NCBI GenBank assembly: GCA_026874595.1
Contig: CM049316.1
Location: 49,850,695-49,914,694 of the forward strand
Direction of reading: 5' to 3'
Source of the DNA: Sipunculus nudus
Taxonomy: Eukaryota > Annelida > Sipuncula > Golfingiida > Sipunculidae
DNA: 64,000 nucleotides
Numbering within the stretch: position 1 is the first letter of the stretch; each line of letters begins with the position of its first letter. Both the position numbers and the translations under genes were made by a program. The notes under the pieces are model-generated. The model searched no databases. It saw nothing but the letters and a program-made list of their open reading frames with translations, and was not told where the DNA came from. Below are positions 1 through 11,397 of the stretch, in pieces.

Positions 1-866
1 CACCTGTCACAGCAGGGGATCTCCCCCTGTGACTGTAACAAATCAGAAACCCTGGCATAGCTGACTTCCAGTGACCTGGAGTGGGACCCTGCATCTGTAA
101 TCAAAGCAAATGACTACAATAGAGCCTCAAGAAAAAAATCAATAACTAGCTTAATTTTCAAGCTTTTATTTTCAAATTTCAGATTTATAAAAATTAAATA
201 TTTATGTTTACATGCTGTGAAAATTAAATCAATGGAACTTACAGGAAAAAAACGTGCCATGGTCAAAGTTGGGCAAAATTTAAGGTACTGATTTTATTTT
301 TATGCTAATATCTTAAAATATTTACAAAATTCAGATCTAATTTTGGGTAAACAATTGAATCTTAATTAAACATAGTTATATACTTGGGAAAATAGACTCT
401 AGTTTCAAAATTTTTCATTTTAAATGAGTAAATATTTTTCCTGATTTTTTACAAAGTCCATTATGTTTGGGCCCATAACTTAAAGAATTTATACTTAACA
501 GACTTAATTTCAGGCATGTACAAAGGAACTATATAGAGGAATATTTATGGTAAATATGAGGAAAAACAGATGAGTGGTTTTGATATGAGGCAGTCCTGAA
601 GTGTGAAAATAGTATTTTAATAAAAAATTGAGGTTTTTCCTTAATTTCTCAAAGGAACGAAGTTGCAAAGACCCAGTTTTCGGCTTGGTAGGAGATCTTA
701 GGGACATCTAATATTATGCTGAATTTTGGATTCCTAGGTCTTACGGTTTCAAAACGTGCCACATCTACGGACGGATGGACAGACGGATGGACGGACGGAT
801 GGACAGATGGACGGACAAAGGACCACGACTTTAGCTCAGATGACTTATAGTCAGCTGAGCTAAAAA
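1..866 (+). mobile_element. Family A2 element, 3' part (cut by window edge)
   Basis: The segment matches the interior and 3' end of the complete A2 copy at 6315-8192. It has the CACCTGTCACAGCAGGGG block, a stretch beginning near GTGCCATGGTC, an ACGG-type microsatellite at about 775-825, and the A terminus. The terminus is a hairpin of GCTCAGATGAC and GTCAGCTGAGC followed by TAAAAA, ending at 866. Positions 121-150 keep an uninterrupted copy of the site that is filled by another A element at 49410-52057. No protein gene is seen. Confidence 0.8.
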
Positions 867-1095
867 TTGGTCCAATGGTCTCAGAGGAGTTCTCAAGAAA
901 CGAACGTGGTGGAGGCAGAACCCAGTCAAAACACAGTATCCTCATAATTTTGTATTGGGGCATAGAATTTATATGCAGATATCTGTAGGTCCAACTGTTT
1001 CAAAACGTGCCCTGTTAACAGAGGGTACGATGGACAGAGGACAGACAAAGACTTTTGCTACAACTCAGATTACTTACAGTCAGCTGAGCTAAAAA
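867..1095 (+). mobile_element. B-like fragment followed by a second A 3' terminus
   Basis: Positions 867-940 resemble the region just inside family B 3' ends (compare 17095-17185). The following sequence is family A interior with a short GGACAGA-type microsatellite and another A hairpin, ending GCTGAGCTAAAAA at 1095. No A head lies between this terminus and the one at 866, so it is an extra tail unit or a headless fragment. Confidence 0.55.
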
Positions 1096-2231
1096 TTCCT
1101 ACGCTCTTTACACAGCGCTTTAACTATAGACCTCTTTCCTATATTGTAAGTGCTGTTTGATATGACCTCGTATCCTGAATTGCAACACCAGAGGGGAGCA
1201 CTGTATTTTTGTCCAATCAGATGAGACCTTGTGCTGGAAGACAAAGCCAAGCAAGGAATACCCATAGCAAATCATGTTCATTTCGTTTTGAGTGACAGCT
1301 CATCACCCCCGTAACCATCTGAACAGGCCACAGGCTCAGAGAGAATTGCCCCAGACGTGGTTTGCTTAGGGCCTTGGGCACATAGGATACCCGGGCGGTG
1401 AGCTGTAATTCAAACGAAACGTAACAACAAAGGCTGCGTGCACACCTCGCTGGCTGGTTCCATTTCTGCAGACAACAGATACATGTCTACGCTACCACAG
1501 TCATAATGTAATAATCGAATCGGTTGTTGTTGCGAGAATACAGAGGGAGCAATTAAAATTCGACCGTAACCTGATAAAAAGCGGTGCTTGAAGCGCAGCT
1601 ATGGGCGGAGCAAGGATGCCTGTCGAGTGTTTGTTTATTGGCATCTGGTTGGCTGCTTGTCACATCATACGCAAGTTTCTTTCAGCGGACAACGAACCGC
1701 CATCTGGTGTCTAAATATATCATAAACGGTCAAAGCTGGCAGCATGAAAATCAGTTGCTTCTTTAGAAGTGCAAGATTTCCGCTGCCTGGGAGCGTAAAT
1801 ATTCCAAAATTATCAATAGTACAGAAAAACATTTGAAATAATAAGATTCATCTTGTTTGTTAAATCTGTCAACTGTTACATAACATAAGAGGGTAAATAT
1901 CTTTCTTCATGTTCTGACGAGGTAAATTATGGTCACGTCTAAATCTTCTGAAATTTACACAATATTAACCTAGTTTCTGGCAATAACATGTAAAATATAA
2001 AGAGGAATACATAAGCCATATATGAACAAAACAACTCTGGTGGTTTTCATGCAAGGCACTCCTGAAGCGTAACAATAGGCTTTTACTGAGAAACACAAGG
2101 TTTCTCCTTAGTTTTTAAAAGCAACTATGTCGTAGTGACCCAGTTTTTGGGTTTGGTAGGAAGACATTTAACTGTATGTCCAAAACTGGATTCGTAAGAC
2201 AAACAAATTAAAGATGAAAAAATCCACTCAC
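1096..2231 (-). other. Intronic DNA, mostly unclassified
   Basis: Intron of CNOT1 downstream of the exon at 2232-2310. Positions 1100-1800 have more balanced base composition and no match to the other repeats in the window. A 60-codon open frame at 1584-1766 has no recognisable motif and is not called as a gene. Positions about 1900-2200 are a degraded family A interior (GGCACTCCTGAAGCGTAAC and flanks) without termini. Confidence 0.4.
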
Positions 2232-2310
2232 TTCTATCAGATGTTGAGGAAACTGGCTGAAGTGTGGTATTGACCCTAAATGCTGGCAATACTGTGGGTA
2301 GTCCTTCAAC
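2232..2310 (-). CDS. CNOT1: CNOT1 internal exon, TTP-binding domain continuation
   Basis: Short exon of 79 nt with no ATG. The acceptor is TTATTTAG (AG at 2312-2311) and the donor GTGAGT starts at 2231. Its first base G completes the Arg codon split by the 17.7-kb exon, and 26 codons follow: [14 protein letters not shown], then [12 protein letters not shown]. This is the direct continuation of CNOT1 after ALDRFKTR and ends in phase 0. The intron between them (2311-17677) is 15.4 kb of nested repeats. The next CNOT1 exon was not found in positions 1-2231 and probably lies outside the window. Confidence 0.93.
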
Positions 2311-2520
2311 CTAAATAACATACCATAAAAGTAAGAACATTCCACATATCATGTGTGTTGTAAACACGAAGACAAAGGTTTAATTATACCATGTAATAAA
2401 GAAAACAATCTCCGCCCATTTGGAAAAATCTGGTATTGAAGTTAGTTAAAAATCTGTTTATCAAACCTTTGTTAACATTATCATTATTGCACTTTTATCA
2501 TTATTACTCTTTCAAATACA

Positions 2521-3415
2521 ACAAGGGACCCATGGGTAATGGCGCTCAGCTGATCATGATTGGACTATAAATGTATCACCATTGTGATACAATATTGAGT
2601 CAATAAAGCTGATGAATATCATGGACATGTTGGGCTATAAACATTATTTGGGAGGGTTTGAAAAAAAGTGATTTATTTGAGCAAATATGAATGCAATGAC
2701 AGTATACTAAGCAGTGGTAGAATAATGATAAGGCTATTTGTTGAAGGATCTATAGTGTATGGAAGTCTGCAAAATTTTCAATTTGACAGATATAGTGTTA
2801 TGATTAACTATGCTGATGAGGGGATTTATGAATTTGTGACTGTATGACATGATATCTCTTCGGTCTTGGCAAGGTACATTAGATTGACGCCCACCACGTC
2901 TACATATTACACAATATTGACATAATTTCTGGCATGTACATAGGTAACAAATAGTTATACAATATATAAAAATATGAATATATCTGATTCATCTTGTTCT
3001 CGTTTACTGAGGCTGACATTGGGATGGGGTTCGGAGAAGGAAACAGTTTGGGCAGCAAGGAGGGTTGGATGTAGAGATAAAAGGAGATGGAGAGAGAGGG
3101 ACGGAGCATTCAACAATACTTAAACACCTGAAAGGTTAAAATTTAAAATATTAGGAAATGTAGATAAAGTCTGAGAGAAAGAGTTAATCTAGGCCATGGT
3201 TGGTTGATATGATTGAAGAAATTGTTGCAAATAATATTTTAAGATCTGACCATGCGTTTTCATTGGATACCTTTCTAACAGGCTGTTGACAGTTCAACAT
3301 TTTACACATTAGTCTAATGAGATCCAATTTTTTAATAAACTTTTTTGTCTATTTTATGATATGTATACAGTTGCTATAAAGTCCCAACTCCACAGGCAGA
3401 AGGACTTGATGGGGC

Positions 3416-3446
<31 letters not shown>

Positions 3447-3646
3447 TGATTGGAGTTACAACGCCTCTGTCTCTCTGTATATATTTTCTTCAATTATTAA
3501 ATTTTATGCTATAGCAATTGAACTATTGCTCACAGAGCCAAGGAGCAAGGACTTAGTGGGGTGGTGGAAGGGATTGTGGGAGTTACAATACCCTTGCATA
3601 TACGTACAGGATATGAAATTCAATTAATCAGTGCTTACAGGAAAAA
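2521..3646 (+). mobile_element. Family A element, 5' part
   Basis: It starts with the A head: ACAAGGGACCCATGGGTAAT, whose palindrome is GGGACCCATGGGT, followed by the subterminal GCTCAGCTGA. The following AT-rich interior resembles the 5' half of A2 and carries a 28-G run at 3416-3443. No A 3' terminus follows before the next A head at 3647, so the copy is truncated or split by later insertions. No coding sequence is seen. Confidence 0.6.
3416..3443 (+). repeat. Poly-G tract, 28 bases
   Basis: Uninterrupted run of 28 G on the plus strand inside an A-family interior, next to AGGACTTGATGGGG. Similar runs in related contexts occur at 4461-4479, 7312-7335 and 49218-49237. The exact length is likely to be unreliable in the assembly. 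Confidence 0.9.
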
Positions 3647-4601
3647 ACAAGGGACCCATGGGTCACGGTGCTCAGCTGTTATATATGATCACAAAATATG
3701 ATTTGGAAGAGGAGGTAGCCAGCTGGTTTTGTGTGATAAATAAGCTGTATGAGTTGATGGTGTTTAACTCAAGTTATGTAAGATTTTGATAAGATCCTTG
3801 GAAACAAGAAAGAGGATTGATGTCATTTATATTAATTATTCACAGTTGGAAATGGTGTTTTAGAGGAGGTAGGCAAATGCTTGTTTTGTGTGATACTATC
3901 ACCGTCCAGTTGTTTACGTGCTTTTATTCACAGATTGCTGATTTTCTCAGATAGAAATTCTTTAGTCCAGATGTAATTTACTTTCAAGTTTGTTCAATCA
4001 AAGTTAACAATAACAAATGTCCAATATATATATTCTGCTAATTTTCCCTATTTTCCACTTAACTGATTCTGTTCTCTCTGTCTCTGTCTCTCTCTCTCTG
4101 TATTAACTCCTGTTTTTATTCCTGTCTCTTCTCTCTTTCCTAGTTCTCTAACTCTTTGACTCTCCTCTCTTTAGCTCTGACCTTCACTGTCTGGTTCAGT
4201 AGCCAGTATCTCTATTTACACATTTGCCCAAAATAATAATTGCAATTAAGGAATTTCTTACAGCATTAATACAAGACATATTGTGTAATACATTCAACAC
4301 CTTTCTTGCCCTCCTGTGAACACCTAAGTCAATTGGATCTATTTTACATAATATATATTTTTAAATATATGTATTTTTTATTTTATAAAATGTATACATT
4401 TGAAATATAACTGATGTCCCATATCCCCAGATGCAAGGACTTGGTGGTGGTGGTGGTGTTGGGGGGGGGGGGGGGGGGGCTGAAATAATGGGAGTTACAA
4501 CTTCTCTGTATTAATATAGTGTATATACATATAGGATTTCCACTTAATTCAACAATACTTAAAGGAATTAAATAGTTCATTCACAATTACATAATATTAA
4601 A
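3647..4601 (+). mobile_element. Family A1 element, 5' part (natural empty site)
   Basis: A head at 3647 followed by CTCAGCTGTTATATATGATC and then, without interruption, ATATGATTTGGAAGAGG. This is an unfilled copy of the site occupied by a D element at 20474 and an E element at 47154. The interior then shows a TCTCTG-rich tract (about 4072-4112) and a 19-G run (4461-4479). It ends at the D head at 4602 and no A tail is seen. Confidence 0.6.
4461..4479 (+). repeat. Poly-G tract, 19 bases, after a GGT repeat
   Basis: A run of 19 G preceded by a short GGT repeat (about 4442-4460). The flanks (AAGGACTTGGTGG before, GGGAGTTACAAC after) match the flanks of the poly-G tract at 3416-3443, so the two are paralogous. 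Confidence 0.88.
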
Positions 4602-4784
4602 ACAAGGCCTACAGGCCTAATGCAAACCTGTGCAATGAGATTACACCAGGTATAACGCTTCAATGCTGGACCATTACTTTTCAAGAACATGTGTAACATG
4701 TATATGAACAATGCAAGTACTAAACACTTAGAACAAGAAACAATTAAACAAACATCACTGCTGCAATTCTGGCAAAAAAAACAA

Positions 4785-5969
4785 ACTAGAATATGGGTAG
4801 TCAACAAGCGACTACGTGTATCCACCAAAATCAGAGTAGGAAAGGTGAAGTGATGCATGGGTTGAGTGGCAAGGGGAAATAGAGTGAGGTGTATTGCATA
4901 ATAGCCTGGATGTCTGCAGCCGGAATGTGTATGTAGGTTGCGCCACCTACCACAAAATCCAGAAAGCTGTCCGAGATGTATAAACATGCAAAATTTTAGG
5001 CAGATAAGTCAAACCACTACTGAGATATGAGTGATTTTAGCCCACGGCAGAAAAGCAGACGTAGCTGTGCAAAAATGGTGGCAGGTGGCGCCACAAATTT
5101 TGTGTATGATTAAGAGCTATGCGAGATCTTTACACATACAACATTTCAGGGGGATATGTCAAACCAGTCATTAGATATAAGCCTGAATGTCTGCAGCATA
5201 TACATAAATATAGGTGGTGCCACCTGCCACAAAATCCAGAAGGCTATCCAAGATGTATAAACATGCAAAATTTAAGGCAGATATGTCAAAACACTGCTGA
5301 GATATGAGTGATTTTATGCCACGGCAAACAAACAGACAGATGCTGTGCAAAATGTTTGCAGATGGCACCACCAGTTGTCAGATGATAAAGAGCTATGTGG
5401 GATCTATAAACATGCAAAATTTTTGCCAAATCAGTCAAATGGTTCCTGAGATATCAGCTTGGATGTCTGCAGCTTAAACATGAATGTAGGTGGCGCCACC
5501 TGTCATAAAATCAAGAAAGCTGTCCAGGATGTATACACATGCAAAATTTCAGGTGGATAAGTCCAACCAATGCAGAGATATGAGTGTTTTTATCCCAAGG
5601 CAGATGAACAGATGGACGCTGTGCAAAAATGGTTGCAGGTGGTGCCACCATTTTTAGTGTATGTTATAAAGCTTTCCAAGGGCTACATTTGTGCAAAATC
5701 TTAAGCCTTATCAGTCAAATGGTTTCCTGAGATATGTGGGTTTATGTGTGGAAACAGACACACAAATGGACGCTGGGCAGAGAGGAAAGGTCAGAGGTCA
5801 ACCAAAAATGAGGGCGCAGCAGTTCACATTTGACTGATCATAATTACTAATTTTAAAAAATTCTGCCCAGTGGTTATGGAGAAGTTCTCTGGAAACCTAT
5901 GCGGCGATGGCAGCAGCGTGGGCGTCCGACTGAAAACATAGTATCTGCAAAACTCTTTGGCAGATACAA
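4785..5969 (+). mobile_element. Family B element, complete, inserted in D
   Basis: The head ACTAGAATATGGGTAGTC forms a hairpin (GTAGTC and GACTAC arms), then GTATCCACC. The tail is GTATCTGC...GGCAGATAC followed by AA. The interior consists of related units centred on GGTGGCGCCACC-type palindromes, each followed by phrases such as GATGTCTGCAGC. The insertion is supported by uninterrupted D copies at about 20625-20670 and 44735-44785. There, CTGAAATTCTGGCA leads directly through a short A-rich stretch to TTGTAGCTGGCACC, whereas here B lies between them. Confidence 0.78.
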
Positions 5970-6314
5970 TGATTGTAGCTGGCACCACCAGACTTATATA
6001 CAACGAAGAGATATATACATATGCCCAATATCAGACTGATATGTCAAACCCCTCCTGTGAAATAAGCAGGGACAGACACTGTGCAAAATGGTAGCAGGTG
6101 GCGCCACCATTTTTAGTGTATGTTATAAAGCTTTCCAAGGGCTACATTTGTGTAAAATCTTAAGCCTTATCAGTCAAACGGTTCCCGAGATATGTGGGTT
6201 TATGTGTGGAAACAGACGCACAAATGGACGCTGGGCAGAGAGGAAAGGTCAGAGGTCAACCAAAAATGAGGGCGCAGCAGTTCACATTTGACCGATCATA
6301 ATTCCGAATTTTAA

Positions 6315-8192
6315 ACAAGGGACCTATGGGTCACTGTGCTCAGCTGACCTTAACCTTGAAGGTGAAAATCTAAAATAATATCTAATGGAGATAAAGTGTA
6401 AGAGGAAGAGGTAATAAAGGCCATGGTTGGTTTATATGATTGGTTTGTATTGATTAGCAAGAAATTGTTGCAAAAAATATTTTGTGACCTGACCATGTGT
6501 TTCCTAATGTTGAAACTAAAGCATGTGAGCAGTTTGTGAACAAATGATCTGTACTATTACCATGATCATTAGTTGGTTTTTCGATTAACTGTTGACATTT
6601 CAGTAGTTTACACATTTGTTCAATTGAATCTATTTTTTTGTATAATATATATTATTGAATATATATGTATTTTATTTATGAAATGTATACAGTTGAAATA
6701 TAGCTAATTAACAACATAAAACAGGGCAAACAAAGCCTGATTTCAAATTCTGCTGAGGCAGGAAAATAATGAAGAAATGTTTGTATTAAAACCTGATTTT
6801 TTTATCACATCAATTATTTTCTAATTTAAGTTTATATTTCTATACATTTCCAATTTAACATATATATCTGAATATAAAAGTTGATTCATAATTCTCAATT
6901 GCATCATCATAAATCTCAATCTTGTCAGATAACACCACATCATGCATACAAATGTTTATTTATTTTTTACCACAAAAATATATCTTTTAAATCTGCAAAA
7001 CAATAAATATCTAAAAATAATACTTGATTTAGATTTCACAATTTTTAATTGTGTCTTTATTTATCCATAATGTACTTCATATTTTATAATAATTTAAGCA
7101 TACTGATGGGTTCCTTTATATTTGTTAAAATCATTTAAAAGAAAATTGATTTCTTTAAAAATGCTACATTACACAACATTGCATCTTCTGGATTACACCT
7201 TGAATTATTTTTTCAAGGAAAGTTTCTGCATATCGGAGTGGAAACAGCATTTAAGGAGATACAGTGAAAACAATAACAATTACTGCATAACACTTGGTGG
7301 GTTGGGTTTGCGGGGGGGGGGGGGGGGGGGGGGGGTGATTGGGGTGGTGATATGAGAATAACTGTACACCTGTCACAGCAGGGGATCTCCCCCAGTGACT
7401 GTAACAAATCAGAAACCCTGGCATAGCTGACTTCCAGTGACCTGGGGTGGGACCCTGCATCTGTAATCAAAGCAAGTGACTACAGAAAAAAAATCAATAA
7501 CTAGCTTAATTTTCAAGCTTTTATTTCCAAATTTCAGATTTAGACAAACTAAATATTTATGTTTACATGCTGTGAAAATTAAATCAATGGTGCTTACAGG
7601 AAAAAAACGTGCCATGGTCAAAGTTGGGCAAAATTTAAGGTACAGATTTTTTTTTTATGCTAATAACTTAAAAAATTTACAAAATTCAGATCTAATTTTG
7701 GGTAAACAATTGAATCTTAATTAAACATAGTTATATACTTGAAAAAATAGACTCTAGTTTCAAAATTTTTCATGTTAAGTGAGTTATCATTTTTCCTGAT
7801 TTTTTACAAAGTCCAATATGTTTGGGCCCACAACTTAAAGAATTTATACTTTACAGACTTAATTTCTGGCATGTACATAGGAACTATATAGAGGAATATT
7901 TATGGTAAATATGAGGAAAAAAAGATGAGTGGTTTTGATATGAGGCAGTCCTGAAGTGTGAAAATAGGATTTTAATAAAAAATTGAGGTTTTTCCTTAAT
8001 TTCTCAAAGGAACGAAGTCGCAAAGACCCAGTTTTCGGCTTGGTAGGAGATCTTGGGGACATCTAACATTATGCTGAATTTTGGATTCCTAGGTCTTACG
8101 ATTTTAACACGTGCCACATCTACGGACGGACGGACGACGGACAATGGACCACGACTATAGCTCAGATGACTTATAGTCAGCTGAGCTAAAAA
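6315..8192 (+). mobile_element. Family A2 element, complete (1.88 kb)
   Basis: Complete copy with head ACAAGGGACCTATGGGTCAC, subterminal GCTCAGCTGA, AT-rich interior and poly-G tract (7312-7335). It also has the CACCTGTCACAGCAGGGG block, a monomer starting near GTGCCATGGTC, a short ACGG-type microsatellite (8121-8140), and the tail hairpin followed by TAAAAA. The empty site in the first duplicate unit (about 5850-5870) fixes both ends to within a few A residues and shows no obvious target-site duplication. No open reading frame of credible length is present. Copies of the same type are at 1-866 and 48223-52788. Confidence 0.85.
7312..7335 (+). repeat. Poly-G tract, 24 bases, in A2
   Basis: A run of 24 G preceded by GTGGGTTGGGTTTGC and followed by TGATTGGGGTGGTGATAT. 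The same context holds the 20-G run at 49218-49237 in the other A2 copy, so it is a fixed part of the A2 body whose length varies. Confidence 0.9.
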
Positions 8193-8699
8193 TTCTGCCC
8201 AGTGGTTATGGAGAAGTTCTCTGGAAACCTATGCGGCGATGGCAGCAGCGTGGGCGTCCGACTGAAAACATAGTATCTGCAAAACTCTTTGGCAGATACA
8301 ATGATTGTAGCTGGCACCACCAGACTTATATACAACGAAGAGATATATACATATGCCCAATGTCAAACTGATATGTCAAACCCCTCCTGTGAAATAAGCA
8401 GGGACATACACTGTGCAAAAATTATTGTCGGTGGCGCCACCAGTCTTGTACACTATAAAGCTACCCGATATGTATAAACATACCCAATTTTAGGCTGAAT
8501 TATCAAATTCCTCTGTAGAAATAAGCAGGCGCATAAACTGCAAAAGTCAATGTAGGTGGCACCACGTGTCTTGTAAATGAGAATACCATCATAGACGCAT
8601 AGACAGGTATCAGTCCAATACATCAAACTTCCCCAGAGTTTGATGCACTGGGCTGACAAGGCTTAGGTGAGTAAGGCAGTTGCCCCCAAGTGACCTGTG

Positions 8700-9590
8700 A
8701 CAAATTGCTGCCTCAAGCTACTGAGTGAACTCTTGACCTGCACCTGGCTAGACTGAGTGAACTTTTGACCTGTACCTGGCTGCACTGAGTGAAATCTTGA
8801 CCTGTTGCATAATCTGACACAGTTGGCAGTCTGCCAAAGCTATAAATAGATTCAGGCTGAACTTTGGTGCCAAATATGATGCAGTGAGCAGTCTGCCAAA
8901 GCTATAAATAGAATGCAGCTACTGCACTGAGTGAACTCTTGACCTGCACCTGGCTAGACTGAGTGAAATTTTGACCTGTACCTGGCTGCACTGAGTGAAC
9001 TCTTGACCTGTTGCATAATCTGACACAGTTGGCAGTCTGCCAAAGCTATAAATAGATTCAGGCTGAACTTTGGTGCCAAATATGCTGCAGTGAGCAGTCT
9101 GCCAAAGCTATAAATAGAATGCAGCTACTGCACTGAGTGAACTCTTGACCTGCACCTTGCTAGACTGAGTGAAGTTTTGACCTGTACCTGGCTGCACTGA
9201 GTGAACTCTTGACCTGTTGCATAATCTGACACAGTTGGCAGTCTGCCAAAGCTATAAATAGTTTCAGGCTGAACTTTGGTGCCAAATATGATGCAGTGAG
9301 CAGTCTGCCAAAGCTATAAATAGAATGCAGCTACTGCACTGAGTGAACTCTTGACCTGCACCTGGCTAGACTGAGTGAACTTTTGACCTGTACCTGGCTG
9401 CACTGAGTGAACTCTTGACCTGTTGCATAATCTGACACAGTTGGCAGTCTGCAAAAAAGCTATAAATAGATTCAGGCTTAACTTTGGTGCAAAATATTAT
9501 GCAGTGAGCAGTCTGCAAAAGCTGTAAATAGAATGCAGCTACTGCACTGAGTAAACCCTTGACCTATACTTGGCTGCACTTCTTCCAATC
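8700..9590 (+). repeat. 207-bp tandem array with TATA-like motifs
   Basis: About four units with period 207 bp; the marker GAATGCAGCTACTGCACTGA recurs at about 8911, 9118, 9325 and 9531. Each unit has several copies of CACTGAGTGAACTCTTGACC and two copies of CTATAAATAG in the context CTGCCAAAGCTATAAATAGA. The array is part of the D1 body. Shorter versions occur at 19080-19330, 20900-21190 and 45190-45460. Confidence 0.9.
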
Positions 9591-9699
9591 CTGGCACTGT
9601 GCCAAAACTATTTATAGAGCTGACATCATCTTGGCCAATGGCCAACATCAAGGCACTGGCAATCTGCCAATGGTAAACCAAGTGCTGCCATCTGTACAC

Positions 9700-11165
9700 A
9701 AAAGTGGTCCCTACTTTAAATAACTTTGAAATTTATTTTCCCAATATAAAATGCTTTTCAGCTGACTTTTTATAAAAAAGAAATCAGGAATATATGTAAG
9801 ATTATTATGGATGCATACTGAATGCAAAATTAAAATACAGATATATCGCATTGATGGCAAATTCTTGAATTAAGTTGAGTAGGGACACCAATTATTTATA
9901 ATCCACGTACAGTTGTCTTTATATAGCCACAGAGAACAGAATATCCATGATTGTAACATTGCCTGGTATGATGAATAACTTAAATCATAAATCTAAATTT
10001 TTTAAAAGCTTTTTAAAAAAAACTTTCTTTTCAATATTAACCAAAGATAACCTGAAATCTAAATGTCAAGTGGCATTATGTAATATATGCTGATAAACTG
10101 GTGCCAGGCTAGATGTAACAGCATCACACAGCTAACATATATGGTAAAATGACTCAATTCAATCTCCATAATTTAGCCAAAAAATCATTCATGTGGAACC
10201 ATTAATGACAATTATTATAAGAATCATTGTAGGGATTATTCTTGTAAAATATTTAACAAACTGGCTTCAGTGGCATCAGTCGAAAGGTTTCGCAGGTTTA
10301 TAACTCATATAGGAAGATACAGCAAATTGGCTAAGTTCAGCTTTCCGTAACTCAGCCAAAAAGCACTGAACCAAAACCATTTGAACAAACTTGAATTATC
10401 AACATCTGAGGATAATTAATGTGTGAGATTTAAGAATTTGGCCCAGTGGTTTTTGAGAAGAAGATCTTTGTAGCTACTGAGCTAAAATGGGCTGTTATGG
10501 TATGACTAAATTCAGCTTCCCATTACTTAGCCAAAAGTCACTGAAAAGAGACCATTTGAACAACTTCAGAAAGCACTACCCTAGGATCGTTTCTGTGCGA
10601 TATTAAACATTTTGGCCATATGGTTTAGAGAAGAAGTTTTTTGTAGCCCTCAGTGTGATACAGGCACTGATGACCCCGTACAAAAAAGGCCAATGCAGGT
10701 GGCGCCACCAATACCTCAATTTCAGATATGACCTATGTGACCAACATTGGCATAAAATTTAGTGATGATAGCTCCAGCCGTTTCTGAGATTTAAATTTTA
10801 ATCTGCTTTTTCACACAATTAACAAAGTTCAACCACCTGTTACTCCGCCAAAAATCTCCAAACTGGAACCATTCGTACAAACTTGAGAAAGATTGTTCCA
10901 GGGATCATTTCTGTGAAATATTGGACAATTTGGCTGGACAGTTTCGGAGAAGAAGATTTTTAAAGCTTTTTTTTAGCTTTTTCCCTAAAAAATCTAAGAA
11001 AATGCAGTTAGAAAAAAAATAAACAAAATCCAATATAGTTTTTTGGATGACTGATTATTTGCAAAAAATTTGGTGATGCTAGCTCCTGCCGTTAATGAGA
11101 TAGCTATGGTTAACGTACAGACGACGCACCACGTACAACACACGACGGACAATGCTGCACCATCG
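9700..11165 (+). mobile_element. D1 3' body with paired sub-repeats
   Basis: AT-rich non-coding body with repeated phrases (AACTCAGCCAAAA..., CATTTGAACAAACTT..., GAGAAGAAGATTTTT). These recur at 20040-20220, 22040-22735, 24890-25260 and 25340-26190. It includes the perfect palindrome GGTGGCGCCACC at 10698-10709 and the uninterrupted site TATTTAACAAACTGG near 10250, which is split by another D element at 23208-25266. Confidence 0.7.
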
Positions 11166-11190
11166 CATAAGCTCACAGGTTCGCTATAAA

Positions 11191-11397
11191 GGACAGACAG
11201 ACTGTTAGACAAACAAAGCTGATAATATATTTTAATATTTTAAAGTTTTTCATCTGCAATATTACACATCTGAATACATAAGTTGCTTTCAAATTTCAGA
11301 CTTTAATAGCTTAAATCCATACACATACAGCATATGAAAGTTATTTCAACAGTGCTTAGAGGTAAAATTTCATAATTAATATATATATTTAATGATA
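11191..11397 (+). other. Family A-like interior fragment
   Basis: AT-rich sequence between the D1 terminus and family H. Phrases such as TTTCAGACTTTAATAGCTTAAAT and CAACAGTGCTTA resemble the A interior (compare 57900-57985). No termini and no coding sequence are seen. Confidence 0.4.

Larger units (their letters stand above)
5621..8412 (+). repeat. Tandem duplication of ~460 bp; second copy carries an A2 insertion
   Basis: Unit 1 is 5621-6080 and unit 2 is 6081-6314 plus 8193-8412. Both units contain the B 3' end with its hairpin and the first D unit after it (ATGATTGTAGCTGGCACCAC). The shared GTGCAAAA at the joints is a likely crossover point. Unit 1 has an unbroken AATTTTAAAAAATTCTGCCC, whereas in unit 2 the same site is split by the A2 element. 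Confidence 0.8.
4602..11190 (+). mobile_element. Family D1 element, complete but interrupted
   Basis: The head is ACAAGGCCTACAGGCCT with subterminal GCAAACCTGTGC. The 3' terminus at 11160-11190 is CATAAGCTCACAGGTTCGCT, which carries the inverted motif CACAGGTTCGC. In between lie an inserted B element (4785-5969), a duplicated segment (5621-8412), an inserted A2 element (6315-8192), the 207-bp array (8700-9590) and an AT-rich 3' part with the GGTGGCGCCACC palindrome at 10698-10709. No helicase or Rep gene is present, so the element is non-autonomous. Head-to-tail assignment rests on order and on the matching subterminal motifs. Confidence 0.68.

Noticed and set aside
4577-4987. 136-codon open frame on the minus strand
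   Set aside because: It spans a D head and the start of an inserted B element and has no protein motif; chance frame across a repeat junction.
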